A stretch of 18,265 nucleotides of DNA, from assembly GCA_046590195.1 (NCBI GenBank), contig JBKJTP010000268.1, forward strand, positions 1-18,265. Reading direction: 5' to 3'. A program made the position numbers and the translations under genes. This DNA comes from JBKJTP01 sp046590195 (GTDB taxonomy: Bacteria > Bacteroidota > Ignavibacteria > Palsa-1295). Every line of letters begins with the position of its first letter. Within the stretch, counting starts at the first letter, position 1. Below, one piece after another: positions 1 through 7,793 of the stretch. The notes beneath the pieces were generated by a model. The model worked only from the letters and a program-made list of their open reading frames with translations, ran no database searches and was not told where the DNA came from.

Positions 1-1
1 T

Positions 2-418
2 GCGTATTTCGATAAGATCGATGCGCTTGGCGGCGTCATCCCTGCGATCGAAGCTGGATTCTTCCAGCGCGAGATCGCTGATGCAGCGTACCGCTACCAG
101 CTCGAGCTTGATAAGAAGGAGAAGTATATCGTCGGAGTCAACGAATTTGTTGAGAAGGACGAGAAGATCACGATCCCGATCCTGCAGATCTCGCCAGAAG
201 TCGAGAAGCGCCAGAAGGAGAAGCTCGCACATCTGAAGGCGAACCGCTCTCAGGCAGAAGTAAAGGCTTCGATCGAGGAGATCCAAGCTGCTGGTTTTGG
301 CCAGACGAATCTGATGCCGGTCCTCATCAAAGCTGCTCGTAATTACGTTACGCTCGGCGAGATGATCGACACGCTCAAGGTGCCTTTCGGCGAGTACACA
401 GAAAGTATCGTATTTTAG
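2..418 (+). CDS. Methylmalonyl-CoA mutase catalytic (large) subunit, 3' end only
   Basis: This is the last 138 codons of a gene that enters from the left; the frame starts at base 2 and stops with TAG at 416-418. The residues are typical of the end of the methylmalonyl-CoA mutase TIM-barrel subunit: GGVIPAIEAGFFQREIADAA, then YQLELDKKEKYIVGVNEF, a linker near LQISPEVEKRQ, and a last helix ending GEYTESIVF. The family interconverts succinyl-CoA and methylmalonyl-CoA with adenosylcobalamin in propionate metabolism. The protein stops where the catalytic domain ends and has no cobalamin-binding (DxHxxG) domain, so it is of the split-subunit type. The small B12-binding subunit would have to be encoded elsewhere. 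A related mutase such as isobutyryl-CoA or ethylmalonyl-CoA mutase cannot be excluded from the tail alone. Confidence 0.88.
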   Translation, partial: AYFDKIDALGGVIPAIEAGFFQREIADAAYRYQLELDKKEKYIVGVNEFVEKDEKITIPILQISPEVEKRQKEKLAHLKANRSQAEVKASIEEIQAAGFGQTNLMPVLIKAARNYVTLGEMIDTLKVPFGEYTESIVF

Positions 419-457
419 TAGCGATTTACGAAGCCTGCAATGGAAGGCCATAAAAAG

Positions 458-612
458 CCTGTCATTGCGAGGAGCTTCGAGCGCCTTCAGCGCGAGGGCG
501 ACGAAGCAATCTGCTCGGGTATTCCACGCGCTTGGTAAATGGCTGCTTCCGACGGGGGATTGCCACGTCGGCTCGATCACTAAAGTGATCGATACCTCCT
601 CGCAATGACAGG
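458..612. repeat. Structured inverted-repeat element (MITE-like intergenic palindrome)
   Basis: Outer arms at 458-474 and 596-612 are perfect 17-bp inverted repeats around TGTCATTGCGAGGAG. A second complementary pair lies inside: CGACGnnGCAATC (499-511) against GATTGCnnCGTCG (558-570). Each half also has its own small hairpin: GCGC-CTTCA-GCGC (481-493) and CGATCACT-AA-AGTGATCG (574-591). The whole could fold into a branched cruciform. From memory, GTCATTGCGAGG-type palindromes with GCGACGAAGCAATC inside are dispersed in many bacterial genomes; I cannot name a registered family. No transposase is present, so if mobile it would be non-autonomous. Confidence 0.75.
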
Positions 613-1537
613 CGTGGAGGATCTCGAACCTGTTAGCGTCTTGGTAAAAAAACTTTCCGCTCTTTTCCGCCTTATACGTCCGAAGCAATGGGTGAAGAAC
701 CTGTTCGTCTTCTCGGCGCTCGTCTTTTCGAAGCATCTCTTCGAGTTTGATTATCTCTCGAAGACGCTGCTTGCGTTCGCGGCATTCTCTTTCTCTGCGA
801 GCTTCGTTTATATCATCAACGATATTGCCGATCGCGACCGTGATCGACTCCATCCCAAGAAGCGTAAGCGCCCGATAGCAAGCGGCGAGATCTCGCCAGC
901 GCTCGGGATGATCGTGGCTGCCGTGCTGCTCGTGCTCGTCATTGCGATCGTCTCCGTGCTCGATCCGCGCTTCACGCTCTGCCTTGCCGCCTATCTCGTG
1001 ATGAACCTCGCATACAGCTTCTATCTCAAGGAGCTGGTGCTGATCGATGTGTTCGTCATCGCGATCGGCTTTATGCTGCGCGTGATCGGTGGTGCGGTGG
1101 TGCTCGATGTTGAGCGCAGTTCGTGGCTGATCCTGACGACGATGTTCCTCTCGCTCTTCCTCGCTATCGCGAAACGAAGGGGAGAGCTAGTGACGATCGC
1201 TTCGGCGACCGAGACTCAGAAGCCGACCTCCACGCGCAAAGTGCTCGAACATTACAACGTTGACTTTGCCGAGCAGATGACGACGATCTGCGCGGCGGGC
1301 TTCGTGTTCTCGTACGCGCTCTATACCGTCTCCGAGCGCACGGTCACGCTCTTCGGCACCGATAATCTTGTGCTCACGACGCCGTTCGTGCTTTATGGCG
1401 TCTTCCGCTATCTCTATCTGCTGCATCTCAAGAATCTCGGTGAGAACCCGACCGAGGTGGTGCTGAGCGATCTGCCAATGATGATCAACTTCGTTGCCTA
1501 TGCCGCAGCGATGCTCTTCATCATTTACGTCAAGTAA
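605..1537 (+). CDS. UbiA-family polyprenyl-phosphate phosphoribosyltransferase (DPPR synthase-like)
   Basis: This polytopic membrane protein of 310 aa belongs to the UbiA prenyltransferase superfamily. It carries the PRPP-using subgroup signatures: LIRPKQWVKNLFVF (residues 23-36), the Asp motif N72-D73-x-x-D76-x-x-x-D80 followed by HPKKRKRPIASG, a second loop near D148, and AKRRGEL (189-195). The family member Rv3806c transfers 5-phosphoribose from PRPP to decaprenyl phosphate, the first committed step towards polyprenyl-phosphoryl-arabinose. dprE1 and dprE2 homologues lie 6-9 kb downstream, which supports this role over ubiquinone or haem synthesis. The ATG at 605 is inside the right arm of the repeat at 458-612 and has no Shine-Dalgarno sequence. 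TTG at 641 would give MVKKLSALFRLIRPKQW, closer to the family N-terminus and length (298 aa). TAA at 1535-1537 abuts the next start. Confidence 0.88.
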   Translation: MTGVEDLEPVSVLVKKLSALFRLIRPKQWVKNLFVFSALVFSKHLFEFDYLSKTLLAFAAFSFSASFVYIINDIADRDRDRLHPKKRKRPIASGEISPALGMIVAAVLLVLVIAIVSVLDPRFTLCLAAYLVMNLAYSFYLKELVLIDVFVIAIGFMLRVIGGAVVLDVERSSWLILTTMFLSLFLAIAKRRGELVTIASATETQKPTSTRKVLEHYNVDFAEQMTTICAAGFVFSYALYTVSERTVTLFGTDNLVLTTPFVLYGVFRYLYLLHLKNLGENPTEVVLSDLPMMINFVAYAAAMLFIIYVK

Positions 1538-3046
1538 GTGGGAGACCTTTGGGTCAAGTTCAGGAATGAAGCGCTGCTGGTCCTTGCTGGACTGATCGTG
1601 CTGCTCGTCAGCGTGATTGCTCAGCAGACGATCCTCAATGCGCCTGATGAAGGTTGGTTCGTGTCACAAGCGCAACCGACTTCTATCATCCACGGGCTTG
1701 GTGTTCCGCTTGATGACGTCTATATCCACTGCCGCTACGCACAAAATCTTCTAGCTGGCAATGGCTTCGCGTTCAATCCCGGCGAGCAGGTGAGTGCGGA
1801 CACTGCACCGCTGTGGGTGCTGCTCATTGCGCTTGGTGGACTCTTCACATCACATCTCGAGATCGTCGCAGTCTTGCTGTCGATGTTGTTCTATCTTTCG
1901 ATCGGTCCTGGCGTTTACCGGATTGCTCGCGATCTGCTCGACTGTGAAGAGCAATGGGCAATACTCGCTGGTGTGCTCGCAGTTTTGAGCAGCCGACTCA
2001 TCTGGTCATCAATGAGTGGAATGGAGACGATACTCGCGGCGCTGCTTGCGCTACTCATCGCCGAGGAACACGCCAGGGGAGTGCAGCGCGGACAACTTCG
2101 CATTCGCGAAGGTGTACTCTATGGACTCGGCTTTCTCGCACGGCCAGAGCTTGCATTGCTTGCAGCGCTTTGCGCCATTCACTGGATCCCCGTTGCGAGC
2201 AAGAAGAAGTGTGATATCTCTCGCGCAGGATTTGCCGCCGTGAGTGCTCTCGCAATCGTGCTGCCATTCATCGCATTCAATCTGCTGACGCGCGGCAAGC
2301 TTGTGCCGCACTCGACATTCGTACAAGGGCATCTCGCAGCAGAGCCGGGTTATCTCGTCTTTGCGATCAAGATCATCGCCACGCACAACATCCTGCTCTT
2401 CATCGGTATCCTTGCCTCCGCGTTGTTCTTCCGCAAGCGTGAGTGGCTGCCTGGACTTGCGTTCATTATGTTACTGCCGATTCTTCAAGCATTCTTTGCG
2501 CCGCAATACAGGCATCATGGACGTTATCTCTTCCCGATCCTGCCGCTGCTTATCCTGTTTGGCGTCAGCGGTATGCGGCATCGGTTCGGCCATATTCGGC
2601 AGTCATTCAAAGTCACGATCGTTCTCTTTACGGTGCTGCTTTCTGCCGGTGATGCTATCCGATGGATTGCGCTTGAAGCGAACTCTGTGCGGAACATCAA
2701 TGATCAGCAAGTTGCTGTCGCGAATTGGGTGAAAGCGAATGTGCCAGACACCGCGAAGCTTGCGGTCCATGATGTCGGCGCGATAGCTTATCTCGCGGAT
2801 AGAAGCGTGATCGATCTTACGGGTCTTGTCACGCCACCAATGTTCAAGCTGCAGCCGGATCAGAAAGAGGTCTGGCGACTTGCGAGAGAAATGGGTGCAA
2901 ATACGTTCATCATATATAACCGTTTAAATCCAACGCTTTACAACACGTTCAAGGATTCGCTGGAGTTGCTTGGTGAGTTCAGAGTTCGTAAGCCGCTAGT
3001 CTCGTCTGCGGATACTGTCATGAGTGCTTATCGATTAGAGTCATAA
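1538..3046 (+). CDS. GT-C membrane glycosyltransferase, AftB-like (candidate arabinofuranosyltransferase)
   Basis: This 502-aa protein has many transmembrane helices and a periplasmic C-terminal part. The catalytic-loop motif is PLDDVYIHCRYAQNLLAGNG followed by FNPGEQV (residues 57-85, acidic pair D59-D60). Then come SGMETILAALL (160-170), GFLARPELA (198-206), RYLFPILPLL (329-338) and VGAIAYLADRSVIDLTGL (413-430). This motif order matches GT-C enzymes of the mycobacterial AftB (Rv3805c) type, which use polyprenyl-phosphoryl-arabinose and place terminal arabinofuranose on the outer face of the membrane. It starts with GTG immediately after the phosphoribosyltransferase stop, and its TAA overlaps the next ATG by one base, so the three genes are probably translationally coupled. 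Rv3806c and Rv3805c are also neighbours in mycobacteria. The sugar specificity is inferred from context; the GT-C assignment is firm. Confidence 0.78.
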   Translation: MGDLWVKFRNEALLVLAGLIVLLVSVIAQQTILNAPDEGWFVSQAQPTSIIHGLGVPLDDVYIHCRYAQNLLAGNGFAFNPGEQVSADTAPLWVLLIALGGLFTSHLEIVAVLLSMLFYLSIGPGVYRIARDLLDCEEQWAILAGVLAVLSSRLIWSSMSGMETILAALLALLIAEEHARGVQRGQLRIREGVLYGLGFLARPELALLAALCAIHWIPVASKKKCDISRAGFAAVSALAIVLPFIAFNLLTRGKLVPHSTFVQGHLAAEPGYLVFAIKIIATHNILLFIGILASALFFRKREWLPGLAFIMLLPILQAFFAPQYRHHGRYLFPILPLLILFGVSGMRHRFGHIRQSFKVTIVLFTVLLSAGDAIRWIALEANSVRNINDQQVAVANWVKANVPDTAKLAVHDVGAIAYLADRSVIDLTGLVTPPMFKLQPDQKEVWRLAREMGANTFIIYNRLNPTLYNTFKDSLELLGEFRVRKPLVSSADTVMSAYRLES

Positions 3047-4716
3047 TGCCGCTCAAGCCGAAACAGGTTCGATGGATAACCGGTGTAGGGCTTGCGCTCG
3101 TGACGCTGCTCACGCGCTTGCCATTCATGGCGCGGACGTACTTCGAATTCGATGCGATCGATTACGCTGTCGCTACATTCCGTTTCTCGCTTGAGCAGGT
3201 GACGCCGCACATGCCGGGCTACATCGGGCATATCCTGCTCGGCCGATTCTTCACGCTGTTCACCAGCGATCTCAATCTTGCATTCGTGTGGCTGAGCACC
3301 ACACTCTCAATTATCTCCGTCCTGTTCATGTGGCGCGCGGGTGCCCAACTGCGTGGAGAGCGAGTAGGAGTTGTTGCAGCAGTGCTTTGGCTCTTCACAC
3401 CGCTTTTCTGGTTCTATGGCGAAGTTGCAACAGCGTACATACATGAAGCGCTGTTTGCAAGCATCGTTTTGTATCTGACGCTGAAGCTGCTTCGCGAGCC
3501 GAAGCATCAGTGGCTGCTGCCCGCGCTTGCAGTTACGCTCTCTATCTCCGGCAGCATGAGGCAGAACAGCATCCTGTTCTTCCTGCCTGTTATCGTTTAC
3601 GTTGCGTGGAAGACGCGGCAACCCATGGCGCGCATCGGGACAGCAGCAGTGCTCTTCGCGATCACGACATGGCTGTGGGTCTCGCGATTGTTGCTGGAGT
3701 CGGGTGGACTCGACACCTATCTTTTCTACGCAGGCAGAGAGACGATCTTCAAGAGCCAGTCGATCATCTTCGGCAATGACTTCGGTGTGCATGCAGCAGT
3801 GGTAGCGAAGATGCTGTTCTACTTATTCATCGCGAGTTGGCCGATCATCATCCTCGCGATATGGTATGTCGCGAACAGGCAACGCAAGCTCAGCGAGATG
3901 AGAGAGGGAGTGCCGCATGGCGGATTCATGGTGCTTGCACTTACAGTATTTCCGCCATTCCTATTTTATCTGCTCGTCTACTTTATGAAAGCGGGCTATT
4001 TGCTGAATGTGCTACCCTCGATGGTGCTGCTCGGTGCAGTGATGCTCGATGAGCTATCCATTGGATTCGCGAAGCAGAGGAAGTCCGCGCCGGAGAATCA
4101 ATTTGCGCTCACACGGAAGATCATCACGAAGCGCGCAATTGTGTTGACTTCGGTGATCTCGATCATCAACATTGCCTGGTTCTTGCTGCCATTGCCAGGG
4201 AAGCAATACTCACTATTTGCTGATGGCTTCACAGCCGCTTCTTTTGGCAACGATCTCAGCGATCGGATGAAGGCAGGCAGTTCTACAGATCGATTGCTTA
4301 ACCGCGCGTTTGCATATACATCGGCTCAGGGAGTATCTATGGTTGATAGCATCAACTCAAGGATGCTATCGCTCGTGGCTCCTGACGACACCGTTCGCAC
4401 GATCATCGATACGTGGTGGTCGAGATGGAATTACGTCTATTCGCCGCAGGATCCGGTCTATGATGCGATCACATTTGCCGATCGGTTGCAAATGGGTCTA
4501 GCTCGACAGTATGACCGCGTGCCGCTGATGGATCGGCAGATCTATCTGCCTCCTACGCATGAAACGCTGTTGCTGATCCGGCCCGATCACCCTGACCTTG
4601 GACAGCTTCGCGCACAAGCTACCCTTATCGCCATCGATTCGGTGATCGGTGTTTATCGGGTCGAAGCAAATGATCCGGTCACATGGAAAGACCGTATCTT
4701 TCATTTCCCGGATTGA
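3046..4716 (+). CDS. GT-C/GT39-like membrane glycosyltransferase, acceptor unknown
   Basis: This 556-aa polytopic membrane protein has an acidic first periplasmic loop, FEFDAIDYA (residues 33-41), followed by HMPGYIGH (55-62). That is the usual layout of polyprenyl-phosphate-sugar-dependent GT-C enzymes. Other family-like stretches are FYGEVATAYIHEA (123-135), SMRQNSILFFLPV (170-182) and YLLNVLPSMVLL (318-329). The last membrane segment lies near residues 364-384, leaving about 170 residues of probably periplasmic C-terminal domain. Its ATG overlaps the preceding stop by one base (TAATG at 3044-3048), so it belongs to the same transcription unit as the phosphoribosyltransferase and the AftB-like enzyme. 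It could add a second sugar, or transfer the same lipid-linked sugar to a different acceptor. I do not recognise a specific orthologue. Confidence 0.7.
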   Translation: MPLKPKQVRWITGVGLALVTLLTRLPFMARTYFEFDAIDYAVATFRFSLEQVTPHMPGYIGHILLGRFFTLFTSDLNLAFVWLSTTLSIISVLFMWRAGAQLRGERVGVVAAVLWLFTPLFWFYGEVATAYIHEALFASIVLYLTLKLLREPKHQWLLPALAVTLSISGSMRQNSILFFLPVIVYVAWKTRQPMARIGTAAVLFAITTWLWVSRLLLESGGLDTYLFYAGRETIFKSQSIIFGNDFGVHAAVVAKMLFYLFIASWPIIILAIWYVANRQRKLSEMREGVPHGGFMVLALTVFPPFLFYLLVYFMKAGYLLNVLPSMVLLGAVMLDELSIGFAKQRKSAPENQFALTRKIITKRAIVLTSVISIINIAWFLLPLPGKQYSLFADGFTAASFGNDLSDRMKAGSSTDRLLNRAFAYTSAQGVSMVDSINSRMLSLVAPDDTVRTIIDTWWSRWNYVYSPQDPVYDAITFADRLQMGLARQYDRVPLMDRQIYLPPTHETLLLIRPDHPDLGQLRAQATLIAIDSVIGVYRVEANDPVTWKDRIFHFPD

Positions 4717-4752
4717 TAGACTGGTGATTCCTCGTTCTATCACTATACTAGA

Positions 4753-5676
4753 ATGACAATGAAATTACTTATCGCCTACGACGGCTCCGAGTGCAGTGAT
4801 GACGCACTCCTCGATCTTCGCAATGCCGGCCTTCCCGACGAAGTGGATGTGTTGATCATCTCTGCTGCTGATACATTCTTGCCAGCAGGGGACGAGAAAG
4901 AGGATATCCCAGATGCCTTAAAGCATGTGATCCGCAAAGCGAGAGAGCATGCGAACGAGGCTGTGACGATCGCTCGTACGAATGCAGAGCGTGCCGGAGC
5001 GCAATTGCAATCACTGTTTCCGCAGTGGAAGATCGCGACAAGTGCTCGTCCGGATTCTCCTGCATGGGCGATCATCAATGCAAGCGAAGAGTGGCATCCC
5101 GATATGGTTCTTGTCGGTTCGCATGGCTATGGCTTCTTCCATAAGGCACGACTTGGAAGCGTTAGCGAGAAAGTGGTGCTCGAGGCAAGATGTTCGGTGC
5201 GTATTGCGAAGAAGCCGGAGCATCCGACAAACACACCATTGCGCATTGTGCTTGGCCACGACGGATCCGACGATGCAAAGGCAGCGCTGAAGAGCTTGTC
5301 TGAGCGGGCATTCCCTAGCGGTACACAGGTGCGTGTAATTTCCGCTGTGGATCTGCGCATGATAACAGCACTAGGTTTCTTCAGTGTGTTCACCGAAGAA
5401 CTGCTGGATGTTACTCGCGATGACGATCACGCGATCGTGCAGAAGCTTGTGGATTCCGCAGTAGCACAATTGAAAGCAGCGGGATTCGATGCTTCGGGCA
5501 GCGTCGAAGAGGGCGATCCGAAGAAGGTGTTGGTCAATCACGCAGAGGAATGGCAAGCGGATCTTATCGTTGTCGGTGCTCATGGCACCACACGCACAGA
5601 GCGCTTCCTGCTCGGCAGTGTCTCATCCGCGATCACCTCGCGCGCGCATTGCTCGGTTGAGGTTATTCGCCCTTAA
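4753..5676 (+). CDS. Tandem universal stress protein (two UspA domains)
   Basis: This 307-aa soluble protein is made of two UspA folds. Domain 1 covers about residues 4-153 and domain 2 about 163-307. Each begins with the usual beta strand and DGS turn (IAYDGSEC and VLGHDGSD) and each keeps the nucleotide-binding motif G-2x-G-9x-G-S: G122-S-H-G125 with G135-S136, and G275-A-H-G278 with G288-S289. Both halves are therefore expected to bind ATP. Such proteins are cytoplasmic stress-response factors of poorly defined action. The gene lies 36 bp after the second GT-C gene and may be co-transcribed. A TATACT hexamer at 4744-4749 sits too close to the ATG to be convincing unless the mRNA is nearly leaderless. 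A second in-frame ATG lies at 4759. Confidence 0.92.
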   Translation: MTMKLLIAYDGSECSDDALLDLRNAGLPDEVDVLIISAADTFLPAGDEKEDIPDALKHVIRKAREHANEAVTIARTNAERAGAQLQSLFPQWKIATSARPDSPAWAIINASEEWHPDMVLVGSHGYGFFHKARLGSVSEKVVLEARCSVRIAKKPEHPTNTPLRIVLGHDGSDDAKAALKSLSERAFPSGTQVRVISAVDLRMITALGFFSVFTEELLDVTRDDDHAIVQKLVDSAVAQLKAAGFDASGSVEEGDPKKVLVNHAEEWQADLIVVGAHGTTRTERFLLGSVSSAITSRAHCSVEVIRP

Positions 5677-5683
5677 AGGGGCG
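5668..5683. terminator. Short hairpin between convergent genes (weak terminator candidate)
   Basis: CGCCC (5668-5672) pairs with GGGCG (5679-5683) around a six-base loop. The hairpin overlaps the uspA stop codon and lies in the 9-bp gap before the convergent receptor gene's stop. There is no strong T-tract on either strand, so termination activity is uncertain. Confidence 0.3.
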
Positions 5684-5685
5684 TC

Positions 5686-7749
5686 TTAAAGCGCTACCTG
5701 AATGCCAGCGTAGATCGTACGCTCGGGCGAGGGCTCATAGTATCTGCTGCCGAATGCATTGATAGCGAATGACCCGATGTACTTGCGGTCGAGCACATTC
5801 AGCGCGTGTACGTATGGTGAGATGCGCAGCGTGCGGCTATCAAAGCTGTAGGTAAAGTCATAGCTTGCTTTGAGATCGAGCACCGTGTACTCCGGTGAAT
5901 AGAACGTATTCGCATCGTTGACCGCCACCTTTGCTGCGTACCGAACATTCGCACCCAGCTCAAGATCGAACGGCGTGCGATAGCTTATGTCGAGCGAGCC
6001 TAAGTGGGGATGCACACCTGGCTGCGCATTGTCACTATACGAGACTTCATTCACGGTATAGTTCTCGAATGTCGAATGCAGATAGGTGTAGGCTAGCGTC
6101 GCGCGCATTCCATCAAATGGCTTTGCGCTAAGTTCGACTTCGAAACCTTGATTTCTTATGGTGCCGGCATTGCGATAGAAATCTCGACCCTCTTGATCTT
6201 CGACTTGAAAGGGGATCAAAGCGTCTTCGATCCGGGCTAAAAAGCCAATGACGCTATACCTGAAGCTCTCCATCAATGCACCCTTGAACCCAAGCTCACT
6301 TGACATTAGCTTCTGGGCCTTCAATCCGGTATTATATCCTCCACTTCCATCAGGGCTGTTGGCGAGCTCGGTAGATGTTGGTGTCTCGAAGTTACGCGAG
6401 CCCGTAAAATAGATCGACTGTTCATCGTACCAATCGTAAGAGACGCCTGCCATCATCGAGAAATTACCCATGGTGATCGTACCTGATTGATCCGGGTTGT
6501 CGGCCGTGATGAAATGATCATCTGCATTGAAGCGGGTGAGATCATATCTGAGACCAGCGAGCAACTGGACATCAGTTAAGATCTTCATATCGTAATTCAA
6601 CCCGAGGCCGGCGGCAAAGATGTTCTCGTCTTGATCAGTTTGAAGGGGACCGTTACGTCCTGTGTCGTTCGCGTACTCCTTGCGGCCATCTCGCTGGTAC
6701 TGAGCATCGAGAACAAGTGCCAGATTGAGTTCTCTCGGACGAAACATGCCCTTCAACGAATCAGGATGGCGAACAGGCGATCGGGCCTGCCAGGTAGCAC
6801 GCAAACCGAACATATTCCTATCGAGATCGACGATCTGTTGCGGCGTCGGATTAGTGACATTGCGGAAGACGCCATACACCGATGTAGTCCAAGAGGTTAG
6901 GTTGCCATTACCAAGATAAGTCAACCCAACCTGAGACTGACGACCATCCTTGCCGGTCTTCTGTCTAACATTATTAGCGAACGCCATTTGGCGATTACTA
7001 TCCAACAGCTTCTGGGAGAGCGCACCAGGATTCTGCGCAGAGAAGCTAACATTGTCGAATGTCAAGCGCAAGGCATCTTCATCGAATGTATAGAGCGCCT
7101 GAGTGCCAAAGTGAACGGCATTCATGCCGCTCCAATCGCGATAGCCTTTCATCGAGTCGAGCGTGATATACGCGCCGTATGTTAGATCGCCGGAAGTACT
7201 ACCGATCGAGCCATTGAACCGTTGATAGCCGTGTGAGCCGAACGTCGCGCCGCCTCGCACGAGTGTGCCCGGCGATGGTGGCATGAGTGACTTGAACAGC
7301 AGCGTGCCTCCCGATGCATTGCCGAAGATCGATGAGGCAGGACCGTGCAGCACTGTGACAGATGCGAGCTGCGTGGGGTCGATGATCTCGAGATTCGTCT
7401 GGCCATCCGCGAACGTCAACGGAATATCATCCTTGATCACACGAATGCCGCGCGTGCCGAAGAAGGAGCGAGCCCCGATGCCGCGCATCGTGATGCGATC
7501 GCCGAGTGCGTAGTTGTTGCGGTTATCAATCTGTACGCCGGGTACAGCGCGCACTGCCTGTTCGAGCGAGTTCGATGATGCCGTTTGTGTCACTTCGATC
7601 CTTCTTATCGAGACAGAGATCGGCAGCGAATCTATTGGGGAGGCTACGCCACTGACAGTCACAGGAGTGCCGCTTACACGGCGAAGCGAGTCCTGTGCGT
7701 TAACATCAAACGCAACGAAAAGCAGGAGAACGAGGAGAGTTGAGCGCAT
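5686..7749 (-). CDS. TonB-dependent outer-membrane receptor
   Basis: This 687-aa protein has a signal peptide (MRSTLLVLLLFVAFDVNA, cleavage near A18/Q19), a plug domain at about residues 50-155, and a beta-barrel to the C-terminus. The plug shows GDRITMRGIGARSFFGTRGI (83-102) and VTVLHGPASSIFGNASGG (131-148), classic signatures of siderophore or metal-complex receptors. The barrel ends with LNVLDRKYIGSFAINAFGSR followed by a YAGIQVAL strand. It has no N-terminal carboxypeptidase-like domain of the SusC type. Active uptake across the outer membrane, energised by TonB-ExbBD, is expected; the substrate cannot be read from the sequence. It follows dprE1 by 44 bp on the same strand, but a promoter-like motif and a hairpin lie in that gap, so it may be transcribed separately. 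Confidence 0.93.
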   Translation of the reverse strand: MRSTLLVLLLFVAFDVNAQDSLRRVSGTPVTVSGVASPIDSLPISVSIRRIEVTQTASSNSLEQAVRAVPGVQIDNRNNYALGDRITMRGIGARSFFGTRGIRVIKDDIPLTFADGQTNLEIIDPTQLASVTVLHGPASSIFGNASGGTLLFKSLMPPSPGTLVRGGATFGSHGYQRFNGSIGSTSGDLTYGAYITLDSMKGYRDWSGMNAVHFGTQALYTFDEDALRLTFDNVSFSAQNPGALSQKLLDSNRQMAFANNVRQKTGKDGRQSQVGLTYLGNGNLTSWTTSVYGVFRNVTNPTPQQIVDLDRNMFGLRATWQARSPVRHPDSLKGMFRPRELNLALVLDAQYQRDGRKEYANDTGRNGPLQTDQDENIFAAGLGLNYDMKILTDVQLLAGLRYDLTRFNADDHFITADNPDQSGTITMGNFSMMAGVSYDWYDEQSIYFTGSRNFETPTSTELANSPDGSGGYNTGLKAQKLMSSELGFKGALMESFRYSVIGFLARIEDALIPFQVEDQEGRDFYRNAGTIRNQGFEVELSAKPFDGMRATLAYTYLHSTFENYTVNEVSYSDNAQPGVHPHLGSLDISYRTPFDLELGANVRYAAKVAVNDANTFYSPEYTVLDLKASYDFTYSFDSRTLRISPYVHALNVLDRKYIGSFAINAFGSRYYEPSPERTIYAGIQVAL

Positions 7750-7758
7750 AGGTCTAAC

Positions 7759-7777
7759 AGGCTCCTACAATGAGCCT
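7759..7777 (-). promoter_or_regulatory. Hairpin in the presumed 5' leader of the TonB receptor gene
   Basis: AGGCTC (7759-7764) and GAGCCT (7772-7777) form a 6-bp stem with a 7-base loop, ending about 10 bases before the receptor ATG. The stem includes the only AGGAG-like stretch near this start, so folding could hide it from ribosomes. No function is shown. Confidence 0.35.
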
Positions 7778-7780
7778 CTG

Positions 7781-7788
7781 CAAAAATA
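7781..7788 (-). promoter_or_regulatory. Bacteroidota-type -7 promoter element TATTTTTG
   Basis: On the minus strand the bases read TATTTTTG, an exact match to TAnnTTTG, the -7 consensus for the primary sigma factor of Bacteroidota. It lies about 31 bases upstream of the receptor ATG, within the 44-bp gap after dprE1. The nearest upstream TTG (7805-7803) is only 14 bases away, shorter than the usual distance to the -33 element, so the match is partial. Confidence 0.4.
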
Positions 7789-7793
7789 CGCGA

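Noticed and set aside
21..236. 71-codon frame over the mutase tail
   Set aside because: It is a shadow in another frame of the methylmalonyl-CoA mutase coding sequence.
4713..4749. Sigma70-type promoter before uspA (TGGTGA or TTGATA with TATACT)
   Set aside because: The -35 matches are poor or wrongly spaced, and the -10 ends only 3 bases before the ATG.
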